Positions 30,182 through 37,917 of a stretch of 64,000 nt of DNA are shown here, piece by piece. The stretch's first letter is position 1. Each line of letters opens with the position of its first letter. Origin of the DNA: Pseudorhodoplanes sp. (lineage in GTDB: Bacteria; Pseudomonadota; Alphaproteobacteria; Rhizobiales; Xanthobacteraceae); NCBI GenBank assembly GCA_032027085.1, contig JAVSMS010000001.1, forward strand, positions 1,752,332 to 1,816,331, read 5' to 3'. Under the pieces are notes generated by a model. That model did no database searches. It was not told the origin of the DNA and was given only the letters and a program-made list of their open reading frames with translations. Both the position numbers and the translations under genes were made by a program.

Positions 30182-30324
30182 GATTGGAGTTCCAGTCCTT
30201 GGCCGGCGGCCTTGTAGCATGATCGAAAAGCTCGCGCCGCACTCATTCACCCCTCCACGGGAGGATAAGGACGCGCGTCATCGCCCGTATTGTTTGAGGC
30301 GCCGGGATCGCCTTCCTGCTCTTT

Positions 30325-30713
30325 CCCTCACTTTCAATAAGTGAGGGGGATGGCGCGCCGGGCGGCGCAACCTTCCTTTTTCAGTGTGCGATCCCGTTTC
30401 CGGAACCGCCGCGTCGTCCGACGCGCCATCGCGGCGTTTTCACTACGATGCCGGGCCGCGCTTTCGTGGGTGATCCAGTGTGGGCCCACGGCAGCCAGCT
30501 CCTGGCGGAGGCCCATCAGTGGCCTCGGGCGGAGCCCCGGCATAGCCCGAGTGCGAGCTTGCGAGGCTCGCCCGCGGGCGCCGCACCGGCCGAGGCCCGG
30601 AATTACCGGGCGCCGTCCAGAAAGGTCCTGCGGCGCATCTCCGCCGCAGCCCTTCCTTCGTCCCGCCTCCATGACGCCTCATGAGAGCGCCCCTCGGCGG
30701 ACGAGGTGATATG
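30325..30713 (-). ncRNA. candidate structured non-coding RNA or repetitive element
   Basis: No convincing gene lies between hisE and the LysE-type gene. Read on the minus strand, a consensus promoter (30714-30742) is followed by about 390 bases with many strong hairpins. Pairs given in plus-strand positions: 30628-30635 with 30642-30649 (eight bp, perfect), 30595-30600 with 30606-30611, 30553-30558 with 30666... not used; 30553-30558 pairs with 30566-30571, 30524-30530 with 30545-30551, 30481-30486 with 30510-30515 enclosing 30494-30498 with 30502-30506, and a final nine-bp stem 30325-30333 with 30339-30347. Two overlapping frames stay open (30443-30682 and 30334-30672), but both are Arg/Gly/Pro-rich and low in hydrophobics, as expected for GC-rich non-coding DNA. 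It could be an RNA, a long leader for hisE-coaA or a dispersed element. Confidence 0.45.
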
Positions 30714-30742
30714 CTTATAGTCCTATCTAGGAATATTGTCAA
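30714..30742 (-). promoter_or_regulatory. consensus sigma-70 promoter with palindrome in the spacer
   Basis: On the minus strand TTGACA (30737-30742) and TATAAG (30714-30719) are 17 bases apart, a nearly perfect housekeeping promoter. The spacer contains the inverted repeat TCCTA-N2-TAGGA (30721-30732), a position where a repressor would block polymerase. It reads into the structured element and towards hisE-coaA. Confidence 0.72.
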
Positions 30743-30903
30743 GGGTTTTGTTTGGCCTCGTGTCCCGGGCGAGCGAAACAAAACACGGGCCCCAAAAGCG
30801 AAGCATGGCCGCGCAGGTGATTGTGGCCCGGCTGGCGGGCTGGGCGTCGCGGGATAGGAGCCTGTGTTTGCCACCACCCAAACGACCCTGCTATCTCCCC
30901 CGC

Positions 30904-31545
30904 ATGCCCTTCCTGCCCGCGCCCGACATCCTCCTCGCCTTCACCGCCGCCTCGGTGCTGCTGATCCTCACGCCGGGGCCGGACATGACCTTCTTTCTCG
31001 GGCAGACGCTGACCGCGGGACGCGCGCGCGGTTTCGCCGCCTTGTTCGGCGCCATGACCGGCCTGTGCGTGCATTCAATGCTCGCGGCGTTCGGTCTGTC
31101 GGCGTTGCTGGTGGCGTCGGCGGAGGCCTTCGCGATTCTGAAAATCGTCGGCGTCGCCTATCTGCTCTGGCTGGCGCTGCAGGCGATCCGCCAAGGCACA
31201 GCGCTGACGCTCGCGCAAGGCGCTGCGAAACCGCAATCACTGCGGCGCGTCTTCCTGACCGGCGCCGGCATCAACCTGCTCAATCCGAAGATCGTGATGT
31301 TCTTCCTGACCTTCCTGCCGCAATTCGTCTCGGCGTCGGATCCGCAAGCGAGTGGCACGCTCTTCTTCCTGGGACTGTATTTCATCGTGCTGTGCCTTCC
31401 GATCTGCATCCCCATGATCCTGATGGCCAACCGCTTCACGGGCGCGCTGCGGCGCTCGCCGCGCATCATGCGCGCCTTCGACTGGCTGTTCGCCGGATTG
31501 ATGGGTGCGTTCGCGGTGCGGCTGCTGCTGGCGCGCAGTTCGTAG
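30904..31545 (+). CDS. LysE/RhtB-family amino-acid exporter
   Basis: 213 residues with about six transmembrane helices. The N-terminal PGPDMTFFLGQTLTAGRARG is the RhtB/LysE signature, and GAGINLLNPKIVMFFLTFLPQF is the second conserved segment. Members export amino acids such as threonine, homoserine or lysine across the inner membrane; the substrate is not predictable. An upstream extension to 30736 is rejected because the membrane signature starts at the ATG at 30904. The TAG stop is part of the palindromic repeat that begins at 31541, so the repeat inserted at or very close to the original gene end. Confidence 0.92.
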   Translation: MPFLPAPDILLAFTAASVLLILTPGPDMTFFLGQTLTAGRARGFAALFGAMTGLCVHSMLAAFGLSALLVASAEAFAILKIVGVAYLLWLALQAIRQGTALTLAQGAAKPQSLRRVFLTGAGINLLNPKIVMFFLTFLPQFVSASDPQASGTLFFLGLYFIVLCLPICIPMILMANRFTGALRRSPRIMRAFDWLFAGLMGAFAVRLLLARSS

Positions 31546-31631
31546 GGTGGGTTAGGCGCGCAAGCGCCGTAACCCGCCATAGCTGGGTGCGGCCGGTGGG
31601 TTACGCGCCTTCGGCGCTAACCCACCCTACG
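31541..31631. repeat. GTAGGGTGGGTTA-type palindromic repeat
   Basis: The left end GTAGGGTGGGTTAGGCGC (31542-31559) and right end GGCGCTAACCCACCCTAC are almost perfect inverted copies. The inside holds a second inverted set (GTAACCCGCC / GGTGGGTTAC). GTAGGGTGGGTTA is a common bacterial intergenic repeat motif. It supplies the stop codon of the upstream exporter gene. Confidence 0.8.
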
Positions 31632-31640
31632 TGCTGGCAT

Positions 31641-31708
31641 TTGTAGCCCGCATGGAGTGAAACGGAATGCGGGGGACGGCACCCGGATTACGCTTCGCTT
31701 CTACGCTA
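31641..31708. repeat. GTAGCCCGCATGGAG-type repeat fragment
   Basis: GTAGCCCGCATGGAGTGAAACGG, AATGCGGGGGACGGC, then CACCCGGATTACGCTTCGCTTC. GCCCGCAT pairs with ATGCGGG. It has one end of a longer palindrome but lacks the matching right end, so it is a fragment inserted between two other repeats. Confidence 0.55.
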
Positions 31709-31713
31709 GTTGC

Positions 31714-31790
31714 TGTCATTGCCGGACCTGATCCGGCAATCCATTCGTTTTTTGAAAAGATGGATGCGCGGATCAAGTCCGCGCATGACG
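31714..31790. repeat. TGTCATTGCCGG...GCGCATGACGA repeat, copy 1
   Basis: TTGCCGGACCTGATCCGGCAA is one hairpin and GCGCGGATCAAGTCCGCGC another; outer ends GTCATTGC and GCATGACGA are inverted. A second copy of the same design lies at 46544-46632. The spacer between the two hairpins differs between the copies. Confidence 0.75.
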
Positions 31791-31795
31791 AAACC

Positions 31796-32248
31796 TCACA
31801 TATCCCCGACCGGCGCCTTCCACTTTCCGGCGCTGCGGCCGGCGATCAGCCAATAGACAAAGCCGCCGATAATGCCGGAGGCGGCGACCAACTGCAGCCC
31901 GAAGGCGACCGGCGGCATGTCGGTCGTCTCCTCGATCTGCACCGACATGTTGGTCCCGAACCAGGCGATGAGCCCAATCGCGGCGCCGCCGAGCGCGTAA
32001 TAGAAGATCGATCGGATGTCGAAGGCTTCGGCAATTGCGATCAGCGCCAGCGCGGGGAGGAAGGCGTAAGCCCCGACCATGCTGGTGGTGAAGAAGCCGA
32101 CGAAGAAGAAGGCGAAATGCTCGACCGGATCGGTGGTAACCGTCACCCAGTCGGGCACCATGACGCCGATCGCGAGCGCAAGACCCGCGGCAAGGATGGA
32201 GATCAGCAGGGCGAAGAGAATGACAATGAGGCGGAAGAAAAGGGACAT
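31796..32248 (-). CDS. small integral membrane protein, four helices
   Basis: 150 residues with four hydrophobic helices (about 4-28, 45-70, 80-97 and 115-137) and little else. There is an acidic Glu/His pair (DPVEHFAFFFVGF) in the second helix, which might be functional. I do not recognise the family; similar four-helix hypothetical proteins occur in Rhizobiales. Its stop is six bases from the preceding repeat, and its start is followed upstream by another repeat, so it sits alone between repeat clusters. Confidence 0.72.
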   Translation of the reverse strand: MSLFFRLIVILFALLISILAAGLALAIGVMVPDWVTVTTDPVEHFAFFFVGFFTTSMVGAYAFLPALALIAIAEAFDIRSIFYYALGGAAIGLIAWFGTNMSVQIEETTDMPPVAFGLQLVAASGIIGGFVYWLIAGRSAGKWKAPVGDM

Positions 32249-32260
32249 GTTTTCAAACCA

Positions 32261-32304
32261 GTCGTTCCGGCCGAGCCAAAGCGAGAGTCGGAACCCATAA
32301 TCAC
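32261..32304. repeat. 44-bp direct repeat upstream/downstream of rlmN, copy 1
   Basis: Begins GTCGTTCCGGCCGAGC and ends CGGAACCCATAATCAC. It matches 33684-33727 at 42 of 44 positions in the same orientation, about 1.4 kb away. GTTCCGGC and GCGAGAGTCGGAAC are internally complementary. Confidence 0.85.
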
Positions 32305-32401
32305 AGAGATTCGAACTTCGGCAAGGCCGGTGTTTCCGGTTTTAGCCGGCTTGTGAAATGCAAAATCCGATCTCGAGTGAAGCTCGGGGGCGACCGGTAA
32401 A

Positions 32402-33619
32402 TCAGTCCGTCATCGCCATGGCGCGCAGCGTCATGCGTTCGCGTGCCGAGAGCTTTTCGGTAGCGCTCTTCAATTGCCCGCAGGCGGCAAGGATGTCGCG
32501 CCCGCGCGGGGTGCGCACCGGCGAGGCATAGCCGGCGTTGAAAACTACTTCGGAAAATTTCTCGATCTGCTCCCAGTCCGAGCACTCATACTTCGTACCC
32601 GGCCAGGGATTGAAGGGAATGAGATTGATCTTGGCCGGAATGCCTTTCAGCAAGCGCACCAGCTCCTTCGCGTCGGCGAGCGAGTCGTTGACACCTTTCA
32701 GCATCACGTATTCGAAGGTGATGCGGCGCGCATTCGACACGCCGGGATAGTTGCGGCAGGCGTCGAGCAATTCGGCGATCGGATACTTGCGGTTGAGCGG
32801 CACCAGCTCGTTGCGCAGATCGTCGCGCACCGCATGCAGCGAGATCGCCAGCATGCAGCCGATCTCCTCGCCGGTGCGCGCGATGTTCGGCACAACGCCG
32901 GAGGTGGAGAGCGTGATACGCCGGCGCGACAGCGACAGGCCTTCGCCGTCGCTCGCGACCAGCAGCGCATCGCGCACCGCCTCGAAATTGTAGAGCGGCT
33001 CGCCCATGCCCATCATCACGATGTTGGAGACGAAACGCTCGCCCTCGGTCGGCAGGCCGGGACCCTTCGCGTGCTCCTGCCCGAGAAAATCGCCGAGCCG
33101 GTCGCGCGCCACCATGATCTGGCCGACGATCTCGCCGGGCGTGAGATTGCGCACGAGGCGTTGCGTGCCAGTGTGGCAGAAGGAGCAATTCAGCGTGCAG
33201 CCGACCTGGCTGGAAACGCAGAGCGTGCCGCGATCGTTCTCCGGAATGTAGACGCATTCGACTTCGTGCGGGCGCTCACCCTGTGTGCCGGACGGCAGAC
33301 GCAGCAGCCATTTGCGGGTGCCGTCGTTCGACACCTGCTCGGCGACGATCTCCGGACGCTCGAGCGTGAAATGATTTGCGAGCTCGGCGCGCAGGTCTTT
33401 CGACACCGACGTCATGTCGGTAAAGTCGCGAACGCCGCGTACATAGAGCCAGTGCCAGATCTGCTGCGCGCGCATCTTCTGCGCGCGCTCAGGCACGCCG
33501 ATGCCGCCGAGCATCGCGGCAAGCTCGGCGCGCGAGGCGCCGACAAGCGAGGGCTTGTCCGGGGCGACGTATCGCTCCAGCGGGGTTTTTTCGAGCAGAG
33601 TCGTGGTTTCGGCGGTCAT
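32402..33619 (-). CDS. rlmN: dual-specificity RNA methyltransferase RlmN
   Basis: 405 residues of the radical-SAM superfamily that methylates C2 of A2503 in 23S rRNA and A37 of some tRNAs. Cys141, Cys145 and Cys148 in [13 protein letters not shown] bind the 4Fe-4S cluster. [27 protein letters not shown] and [12 protein letters not shown] are family signatures, and [13 protein letters not shown] ends the protein. A second conserved Cys required for methyl transfer should be near the C-terminus (AACGQLK), and is present. Single gene, flanked by near-identical 44-bp direct repeats. Confidence 0.96.
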   Translation of the reverse strand: MTAETTTLLEKTPLERYVAPDKPSLVGASRAELAAMLGGIGVPERAQKMRAQQIWHWLYVRGVRDFTDMTSVSKDLRAELANHFTLERPEIVAEQVSNDGTRKWLLRLPSGTQGERPHEVECVYIPENDRGTLCVSSQVGCTLNCSFCHTGTQRLVRNLTPGEIVGQIMVARDRLGDFLGQEHAKGPGLPTEGERFVSNIVMMGMGEPLYNFEAVRDALLVASDGEGLSLSRRRITLSTSGVVPNIARTGEEIGCMLAISLHAVRDDLRNELVPLNRKYPIAELLDACRNYPGVSNARRITFEYVMLKGVNDSLADAKELVRLLKGIPAKINLIPFNPWPGTKYECSDWEQIEKFSEVVFNAGYASPVRTPRGRDILAACGQLKSATEKLSARERMTLRAMAMTD

Positions 33620-33683
33620 TGATGTCGTCAGGAATTGGCGCGGCTCTTAGCACAAATGGGGTTCGCCGCGCCAAATATCACGG

Positions 33684-33804
33684 GTCGTTCCGGCCGAGCG
33701 AAAGCGAGAGCCGGAACCCATAATCACCGGACGTGCGATTACGGAAATACTGGGATTATGGGTCCCGGCTCGCGCGCTGCTTCGCAGCGCTTGGCCGGGA
33801 CGAC
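33684..33804. repeat. GTCGTTCCGGCC repeat, larger copy 2
   Basis: The first 44 bases repeat 32261-32304 with two mismatches. The remainder adds the other arm: GGATTATGGGTCCCGGCTCG and CGCTGCTTCGCAGCGCTTGGCCGGGACGACG, which pair with the left part. This is the fuller version of the palindrome. Confidence 0.8.
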
Positions 33805-33815
33805 GCCAATGTGAA

Positions 33816-34364
33816 TTACCGGCATTCCTGCGCGGTGCGGTCGAGCGCCTGGGAAATGCCCTTCAGCGAGAAGGTATCGGTCGTCTTGGTGCCGCGGGTG
33901 GATTCGCCCTTGACGGTGACGTCGGAGCCCTTGCGCAGAGCCTCGACCAGCCGCGCCTCTTCCGCCGCGTTCTTCACCCAGGCGCCGTCATTCTGCGTGT
34001 ACATGGCAAAGGTGGCGCCGCCGACCTCGACGCTGGCGTCGGCGTTCGGCTTCAGCGGATAGCCGATGATGACCGACACCTCTTCCTTCACCTTCTCGGC
34101 CGGGCGCGTGGACACGAACAGCCAAGCCGGATCGCGCGGGCGATTCGGCGGATTGGTGGCGGACGAGGTGGGCTTGGCGAGCGCGAAGCACACCTTCTTG
34201 CCGCCGGGCGAAGCCGTATAGGCGCCCCAGTCGCCATACTGGCCGAGCAACGTCGCGCCCGACGTGGGCGAGGCCTGGCCATAAGCCATGGTCGCCGCCA
34301 CCGAGACGGCGGTCATCGTCCCACCAAACCCACCCAGTACCGGAATTTTCCGCAAGAATGTCAT
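33816..34364 (-). CDS. invasion-associated locus B (IalB) family protein
   Basis: 182 residues with an N-terminal hydrophobic segment (about 8-29) that is probably a signal peptide. The mature part reads YGDWGAYTASPGGKKVCFALAKP, the opening motif of the IalB family, followed by SVIIGYPLKPNADASVEVGGATFAMYT. IalB proteins are common in Rhizobiales and Bartonella (where the name comes from erythrocyte invasion), but in free-living species the role is unknown. The divergent quinone oxidoreductase gene begins 145 bases away. Confidence 0.9.
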   Translation of the reverse strand: MTFLRKIPVLGGFGGTMTAVSVAATMAYGQASPTSGATLLGQYGDWGAYTASPGGKKVCFALAKPTSSATNPPNRPRDPAWLFVSTRPAEKVKEEVSVIIGYPLKPNADASVEVGGATFAMYTQNDGAWVKNAAEEARLVEALRKGSDVTVKGESTRGTKTTDTFSLKGISQALDRTAQECR

Positions 34365-34509
34365 GCCCGCACCTTTTCGTTCCGGCGTGCGCCGAAGCGG
34401 CCCCGGTTCGCGAATAATAAGCCAAAATTGGCAATGTGAAGGCGATTTCCACTACAGATTGCCGCAGGCCGCATCCGTGATAGGAGACGCGCGGAAGGAA
34501 AGGCCTGCA

Positions 34510-35484
34510 ATGAAAGCCATTCTCTGCACCAAGCCGGGCGGCCCGGACGACCTGCAACTCACAGATATTCCCGATCCCGTGGCCGGGCCCGGCGAAGCCG
34601 TGGTCAGGGTTGCCGCCGCCGGCCTGAATTTTTTCGATACCCTGATCATCGCCGACAGATATCAGGTGAAACCACCGCGCCCGTTTTCGCCGGCAGCGGA
34701 ATTTGCCGGCACGATCGAGAGCCTGGGCGCCGGCGTGAGCGGCTTTTCCATAGGCGAGCGCGTGATGGGATACACGCGCTATGGCGCGGCGCGCGAACGC
34801 GTCGCCGTGAGCGTGAACAAGCTGGTGCACATTCCCGACGCGCTCGATTTTGATCATGCCGCCGGACTGAGCGTGATCTATGGCACGACCTATTACGCGC
34901 TGCATGACCGCGGGCGATTGAAAAGCGGCGAGACGCTGGCGGTGCTCGGCGCCGCCGGCGGCACCGGGCTTGCGGCGGTGGAGATCGGCAAGCTGATGGA
35001 CGCGCGTGTGATCGCCTGCGCCTCCAGCGATGAGAAATGCGCCTTCGCGCACAAGCACGGCGCCGACGAGACCATCAATTATACGGCGCAGGATTTGAAG
35101 GCTGAATTGAAGCGGCTGGGCGGCGCACGCGGCATCGACGTGATCTACGATCCGATCGGCGGCGCTTATTCGGAAAACGCGCTGCGCGCGCTCGGCTGGG
35201 AAGGCCGCTTTCTGGTGATCGGATTTGCGGCGGGCGAGATACCACGAATTCCGCTCAATCTCGCGCTCTTGAAAAGCTGCGACATTGTCGGCGTCGCCTG
35301 GGGCAATTTTACCGAACGCTTTCCAGAGCAGAATGCGAAGAACATGCAGCAGGTTGTGCGCTGGGCGAGCGAGGGAAAGCTATCGATGCATGTGCACGCG
35401 GTCTATCCGCTCGCCGACACGTCACGCGCCTTGCAGGACATCGCCGCGCGCAAGGTGATGGGCAAGGCGATCATCCGGCCATAA
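34510..35484 (+). CDS. NADPH:quinone oxidoreductase family (zinc-independent MDR)
   Basis: 324 residues from the ATG at 34510, with GGAAGGAAAGG seven bases upstream. PAAEFAGTIESLGAGV is the catalytic-domain loop, and VLGAAGGTGLAAVEIGKLM is the Rossmann NADPH-binding motif typical of quinone oxidoreductases. The zinc-binding residues of alcohol dehydrogenases are absent. Members reduce quinones or enoyl compounds with NADPH; the substrate cannot be told. Single gene between the IalB-family gene and the permease, with a repeat downstream. Confidence 0.92.
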   Translation: MKAILCTKPGGPDDLQLTDIPDPVAGPGEAVVRVAAAGLNFFDTLIIADRYQVKPPRPFSPAAEFAGTIESLGAGVSGFSIGERVMGYTRYGAARERVAVSVNKLVHIPDALDFDHAAGLSVIYGTTYYALHDRGRLKSGETLAVLGAAGGTGLAAVEIGKLMDARVIACASSDEKCAFAHKHGADETINYTAQDLKAELKRLGGARGIDVIYDPIGGAYSENALRALGWEGRFLVIGFAAGEIPRIPLNLALLKSCDIVGVAWGNFTERFPEQNAKNMQQVVRWASEGKLSMHVHAVYPLADTSRALQDIAARKVMGKAIIRP

Positions 35485-35510
35485 AACATGCCACCTTCGC
35501 CACAAACTCC

Positions 35511-35582
35511 GTTCATTCCCGCGCAAGCGGGAATCCAGCGTTGCTTGACTCCGGGTCCCCGCTTCCGCGGGGACGAACGGAG
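35511..35582. repeat. ATTCCCGCGCAAGCGGGAAT-type repeat
   Basis: ATTCCCGC-GCAA-GCGGGAAT (35515-35534) is a perfect hairpin; TCCCCGC-TTCC-GCGGGGA follows after TTGACTCCGGG. The pair is typical of a dispersed palindromic element between genes. Confidence 0.75.
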
Positions 35583-35607
35583 GAAATACATGAAAGCGAG
35601 CTGAGGC

Positions 35608-36360
35608 GTGGAGCCCCTCTATCTGGTCATCGCCGTGGGCGCGGTGGTCGCCGGCTTCGTGCAGGGCCTGTCGGGCTTCGCCTTTTCGCTGACGGCCCTA
35701 GCCATCTGGGCCTGGGCGGTGGAGCCGCATCTTGCAGCCGTGCTCGCGGTGTTCGGCGCGCTGACAGGACAGATCGTCGGGGTGTTGTCGGTGCGCAGAG
35801 GCTTCGATCTCAAGCTGCTGCTGCCCTTCCTGCTCGGCGGCATTGCCGGCATTCCGATCGGCCTCTGGCTGCTGCCGCTACTCGACGCCAACCTGTTCAA
35901 GGCAATGCTGGGGCTGCTGCTCGTGGTGTGGTGCCCGATCATGCTGGCGGCGCCGCAATTGCCGAGCATCACTTTCGGCGGACGCATCGCGGATGGTTTT
36001 GTCGGATTGATCGGCGGCATCATGAGCAGCATCGGCGGGCTCGCCGGCGCGGTGCCGACCCTGTGGTGCAGCCTGCGCGGACTGAAGAAGGATGCCCAGC
36101 GCGCGGTGATCCAGAATTTCAATCTCAGCATCCTGGCGATGACGATGCTGACTTATGTCGCGACCGGCGTCATCACCCGCGACATGCTGCCGGCCTTCGC
36201 CATCGTCGCGCCGGCGATGCTGATACCGACCTTCCTCGGCACGCGGCTCTATATCGGAATAAGCGAAGCGACGTTTCGGATCATCGTGCTCGGCCTGCTC
36301 ACTCTGGCCGGCATCGCGCTGCTCTTGTCCTCGCTGCCGCATCTCCTCGGCAGGATGTGA
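35608..36360 (+). CDS. TauE/SafE-family sulfite/anion exporter permease
   Basis: 250 residues with about eight membrane helices in two related halves. GFVQGLSGFAFSLTALA at the N-terminus and GLIGGIMSSIGGLAGAVPTLWCSL in the second half are the TauE/SafE internal-repeat motifs. The family exports sulfite, sulfoacetate or related anions produced in sulfonate metabolism. A GTG at 35608 is the only start before the first helix; its ribosome site is weak. It converges on the DUF1232 gene, with only three bases between the two stops. Confidence 0.9.
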   Translation: MEPLYLVIAVGAVVAGFVQGLSGFAFSLTALAIWAWAVEPHLAAVLAVFGALTGQIVGVLSVRRGFDLKLLLPFLLGGIAGIPIGLWLLPLLDANLFKAMLGLLLVVWCPIMLAAPQLPSITFGGRIADGFVGLIGGIMSSIGGLAGAVPTLWCSLRGLKKDAQRAVIQNFNLSILAMTMLTYVATGVITRDMLPAFAIVAPAMLIPTFLGTRLYIGISEATFRIIVLGLLTLAGIALLLSSLPHLLGRM

Positions 36361-36363
36361 CAA

Positions 36364-36732
36364 TCAATCCTGGGACAATCTCTGCCGCGCCGCCTCGCGA
36401 TGCTCGGGGCGGATGGAATCGATGACGAGCTTCATCGCGGCGGCAAGCATTGCCGCGTCGTCGGCGAAACCGAGCGCCGGCAGAAGGTCGGGCATGCCAT
36501 CGAACGGGATGACGAAATAGGCGAGCGCGCCAAGCAGCACGGCGCGCACCTGCAGCGGCGTCTCCCGGTCGAAGGCGCAGTAATAGGCGGCGAGCAGATC
36601 CTCGGCGAAAGGCAGTTTGCCGGCGTGGCGCGTCAGCTTGCGCCAGAAGCCCGCGCGCACGACGCGCTCGTCCCCGGCTGCGTCCTGCGCGGCCCTGGCA
36701 TCTTCGCCGAAATTCGCCCGTCCTGCCCACAT
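36364..36732 (-). CDS. DUF1232/YkvA-family protein
   Basis: 122 residues from the ATG at 36732, preceded by GGAGG. The conserved motif VLLGALAYFVIPFDGMPDLLPALGFADD contains the family pattern (YxxxPxDxxPDxxPxxGxxDD), a hydrophobic hairpin with invariant Pro and Asp. Function unknown; a membrane-associated role is presumed. An in-frame extension to 36876 covers the upstream region of the divergent Bug-type gene and lacks family similarity, so it is rejected. Confidence 0.88.
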   Translation of the reverse strand: MWAGRANFGEDARAAQDAAGDERVVRAGFWRKLTRHAGKLPFAEDLLAAYYCAFDRETPLQVRAVLLGALAYFVIPFDGMPDLLPALGFADDAAMLAAAMKLVIDSIRPEHREAARQRLSQD

Positions 36733-36879
36733 GGCCCTTACCTCCACTCGACAGTCCAAGACCGCTAGATGGCCCCGGCAAGCCCGCCGCGCAAGCTTTA
36801 TGACGCAGTTGACGGGCGGCCGGCCTACGGTGAACCTCCCCTGCAACAAGACTTTCGCAACAAACCGAGGAAACATCCG

Positions 36880-37857
36880 ATGTCATCATTCTGCCGCCGC
36901 GCCTTTCTGGCCGCCTGTGTGTCTGTAGTCGCCTTTGCCGGCACCGCGGCGGCGCAGGATTTCCCGTCCCGCCCCGTGAAGATCGTGGTGCCGTATCCGG
37001 CGGGAGGTTCCAACGACATCATCGCCCGTATCATGGCGCAGAAGCTCTCGGAGCGGATGGGGCAGCAATTCTTCGTGGAGAATCGTGGCGGCGCCGGCGG
37101 CAATATCGGTGCCGAAGCTGTCGCGAGTTCCGACCCGGATGGCTATACGCTGCTGCTCGCCGCGCCGGGACCGCTGACCTCGAATGCCTCCCTGTACAAG
37201 AACCTGCCCTTCGATCCGGCCAAGGCGTTTGCACCGGTGGCGCTGATCGCGTCGGTGCCGATTGTGCTGATGGTGCATCCGACGATCGAAGCGAAGAACG
37301 TGAAAGATCTGATCGCGCTGGCGAAGGCGAAGCCCGGCACGCTGAATTTCGGTTCCTCGGGCATCGGTTCGACCAACCACCTTGCCGGCGAATTGCTCAA
37401 GAGTATGACCGGCATCAACATCGTGCACGTGCCCTACAAGGGCGCGGCGCCCGCGATGAACGATCTGGTCGCCGGGCACATCCCGATGATGTTCGACAAC
37501 ATGCCGGCGGTGCTGCCGCAGGTCGCGGGCAAGCGCGTGAACGCGATTGCCGTTGCAGGCGCGCAGCGCGCCAAGGCGATGCCCGACGTGCCGACCGTGG
37601 CGGAATCCGGCGTCCCGGGTTTTGATGCAGCCGCGTGGTTCGGACTTGTTGCGCCGGCCAAGACGCCGCCTGCGGTGCTGAAGAAGCTTGAAGGCGAGGT
37701 CGCCGCCGTTCTGAAAATGCCGGATGTGCAGAAGCGCTTCACCGAGCTTGGCGCCGAGCCGGGCGACGTAACAGGCGCCGCGTTCGGCAAATTCCTCGCC
37801 GACGAGATGACGAAATGGACGAAGGTGATCCAGGCGTCAGGGGCGAAAGTGCAGTAA
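36880..37857 (+). CDS. Bug/TctC-family periplasmic solute-binding protein
   Basis: 325 residues from the ATG at 36880, with GAGGAAAC upstream. A Tat-like or Sec signal peptide (CRRAFLAACVSVVAFAGTAAAQ) is followed by FPSRPVKIVVPYPAGGSNDIIARIMA, the Bug-family N-terminus, and later GYTLLLA and VPYKGAAPAMNDLVAGHI. These proteins bind carboxylates or amino-acid-like ligands, sometimes for tripartite tricarboxylate transporters (TctABC). The membrane components TctA and TctB are not next to it here, so it is an orphan binding protein, which is common in this family. Confidence 0.93.
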   Translation: MSSFCRRAFLAACVSVVAFAGTAAAQDFPSRPVKIVVPYPAGGSNDIIARIMAQKLSERMGQQFFVENRGGAGGNIGAEAVASSDPDGYTLLLAAPGPLTSNASLYKNLPFDPAKAFAPVALIASVPIVLMVHPTIEAKNVKDLIALAKAKPGTLNFGSSGIGSTNHLAGELLKSMTGINIVHVPYKGAAPAMNDLVAGHIPMMFDNMPAVLPQVAGKRVNAIAVAGAQRAKAMPDVPTVAESGVPGFDAAAWFGLVAPAKTPPAVLKKLEGEVAAVLKMPDVQKRFTELGAEPGDVTGAAFGKFLADEMTKWTKVIQASGAKVQ

Positions 37858-37871
37858 CACTGCGCCTTGTT

Positions 37872-37901
37872 CTGCGCCCTCTACCCAGGCAGAGGGCGCA
37901 G
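37872..37901. terminator. bidirectional hairpin between convergent genes
   Basis: CTGCGCCCTCT (37872-37882) pairs perfectly with AGAGGGCGCAG (37891-37901) around an eight-base loop, in the gap between the Bug-type gene and the alpha/beta-hydrolase gene. There is no clear U-run on either strand. Confidence 0.5.
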
Positions 37902-37917
37902 ACGCAAGCGTCGCGCG

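Noticed and set aside
30334-30682. Two overlapping frames (79 and 112 codons) inside the structured element
   Set aside because: Both are Arg/Gly/Pro-rich, mutually exclusive, and lie over many hairpins; not called as genes, though Ribo-seq could change this.
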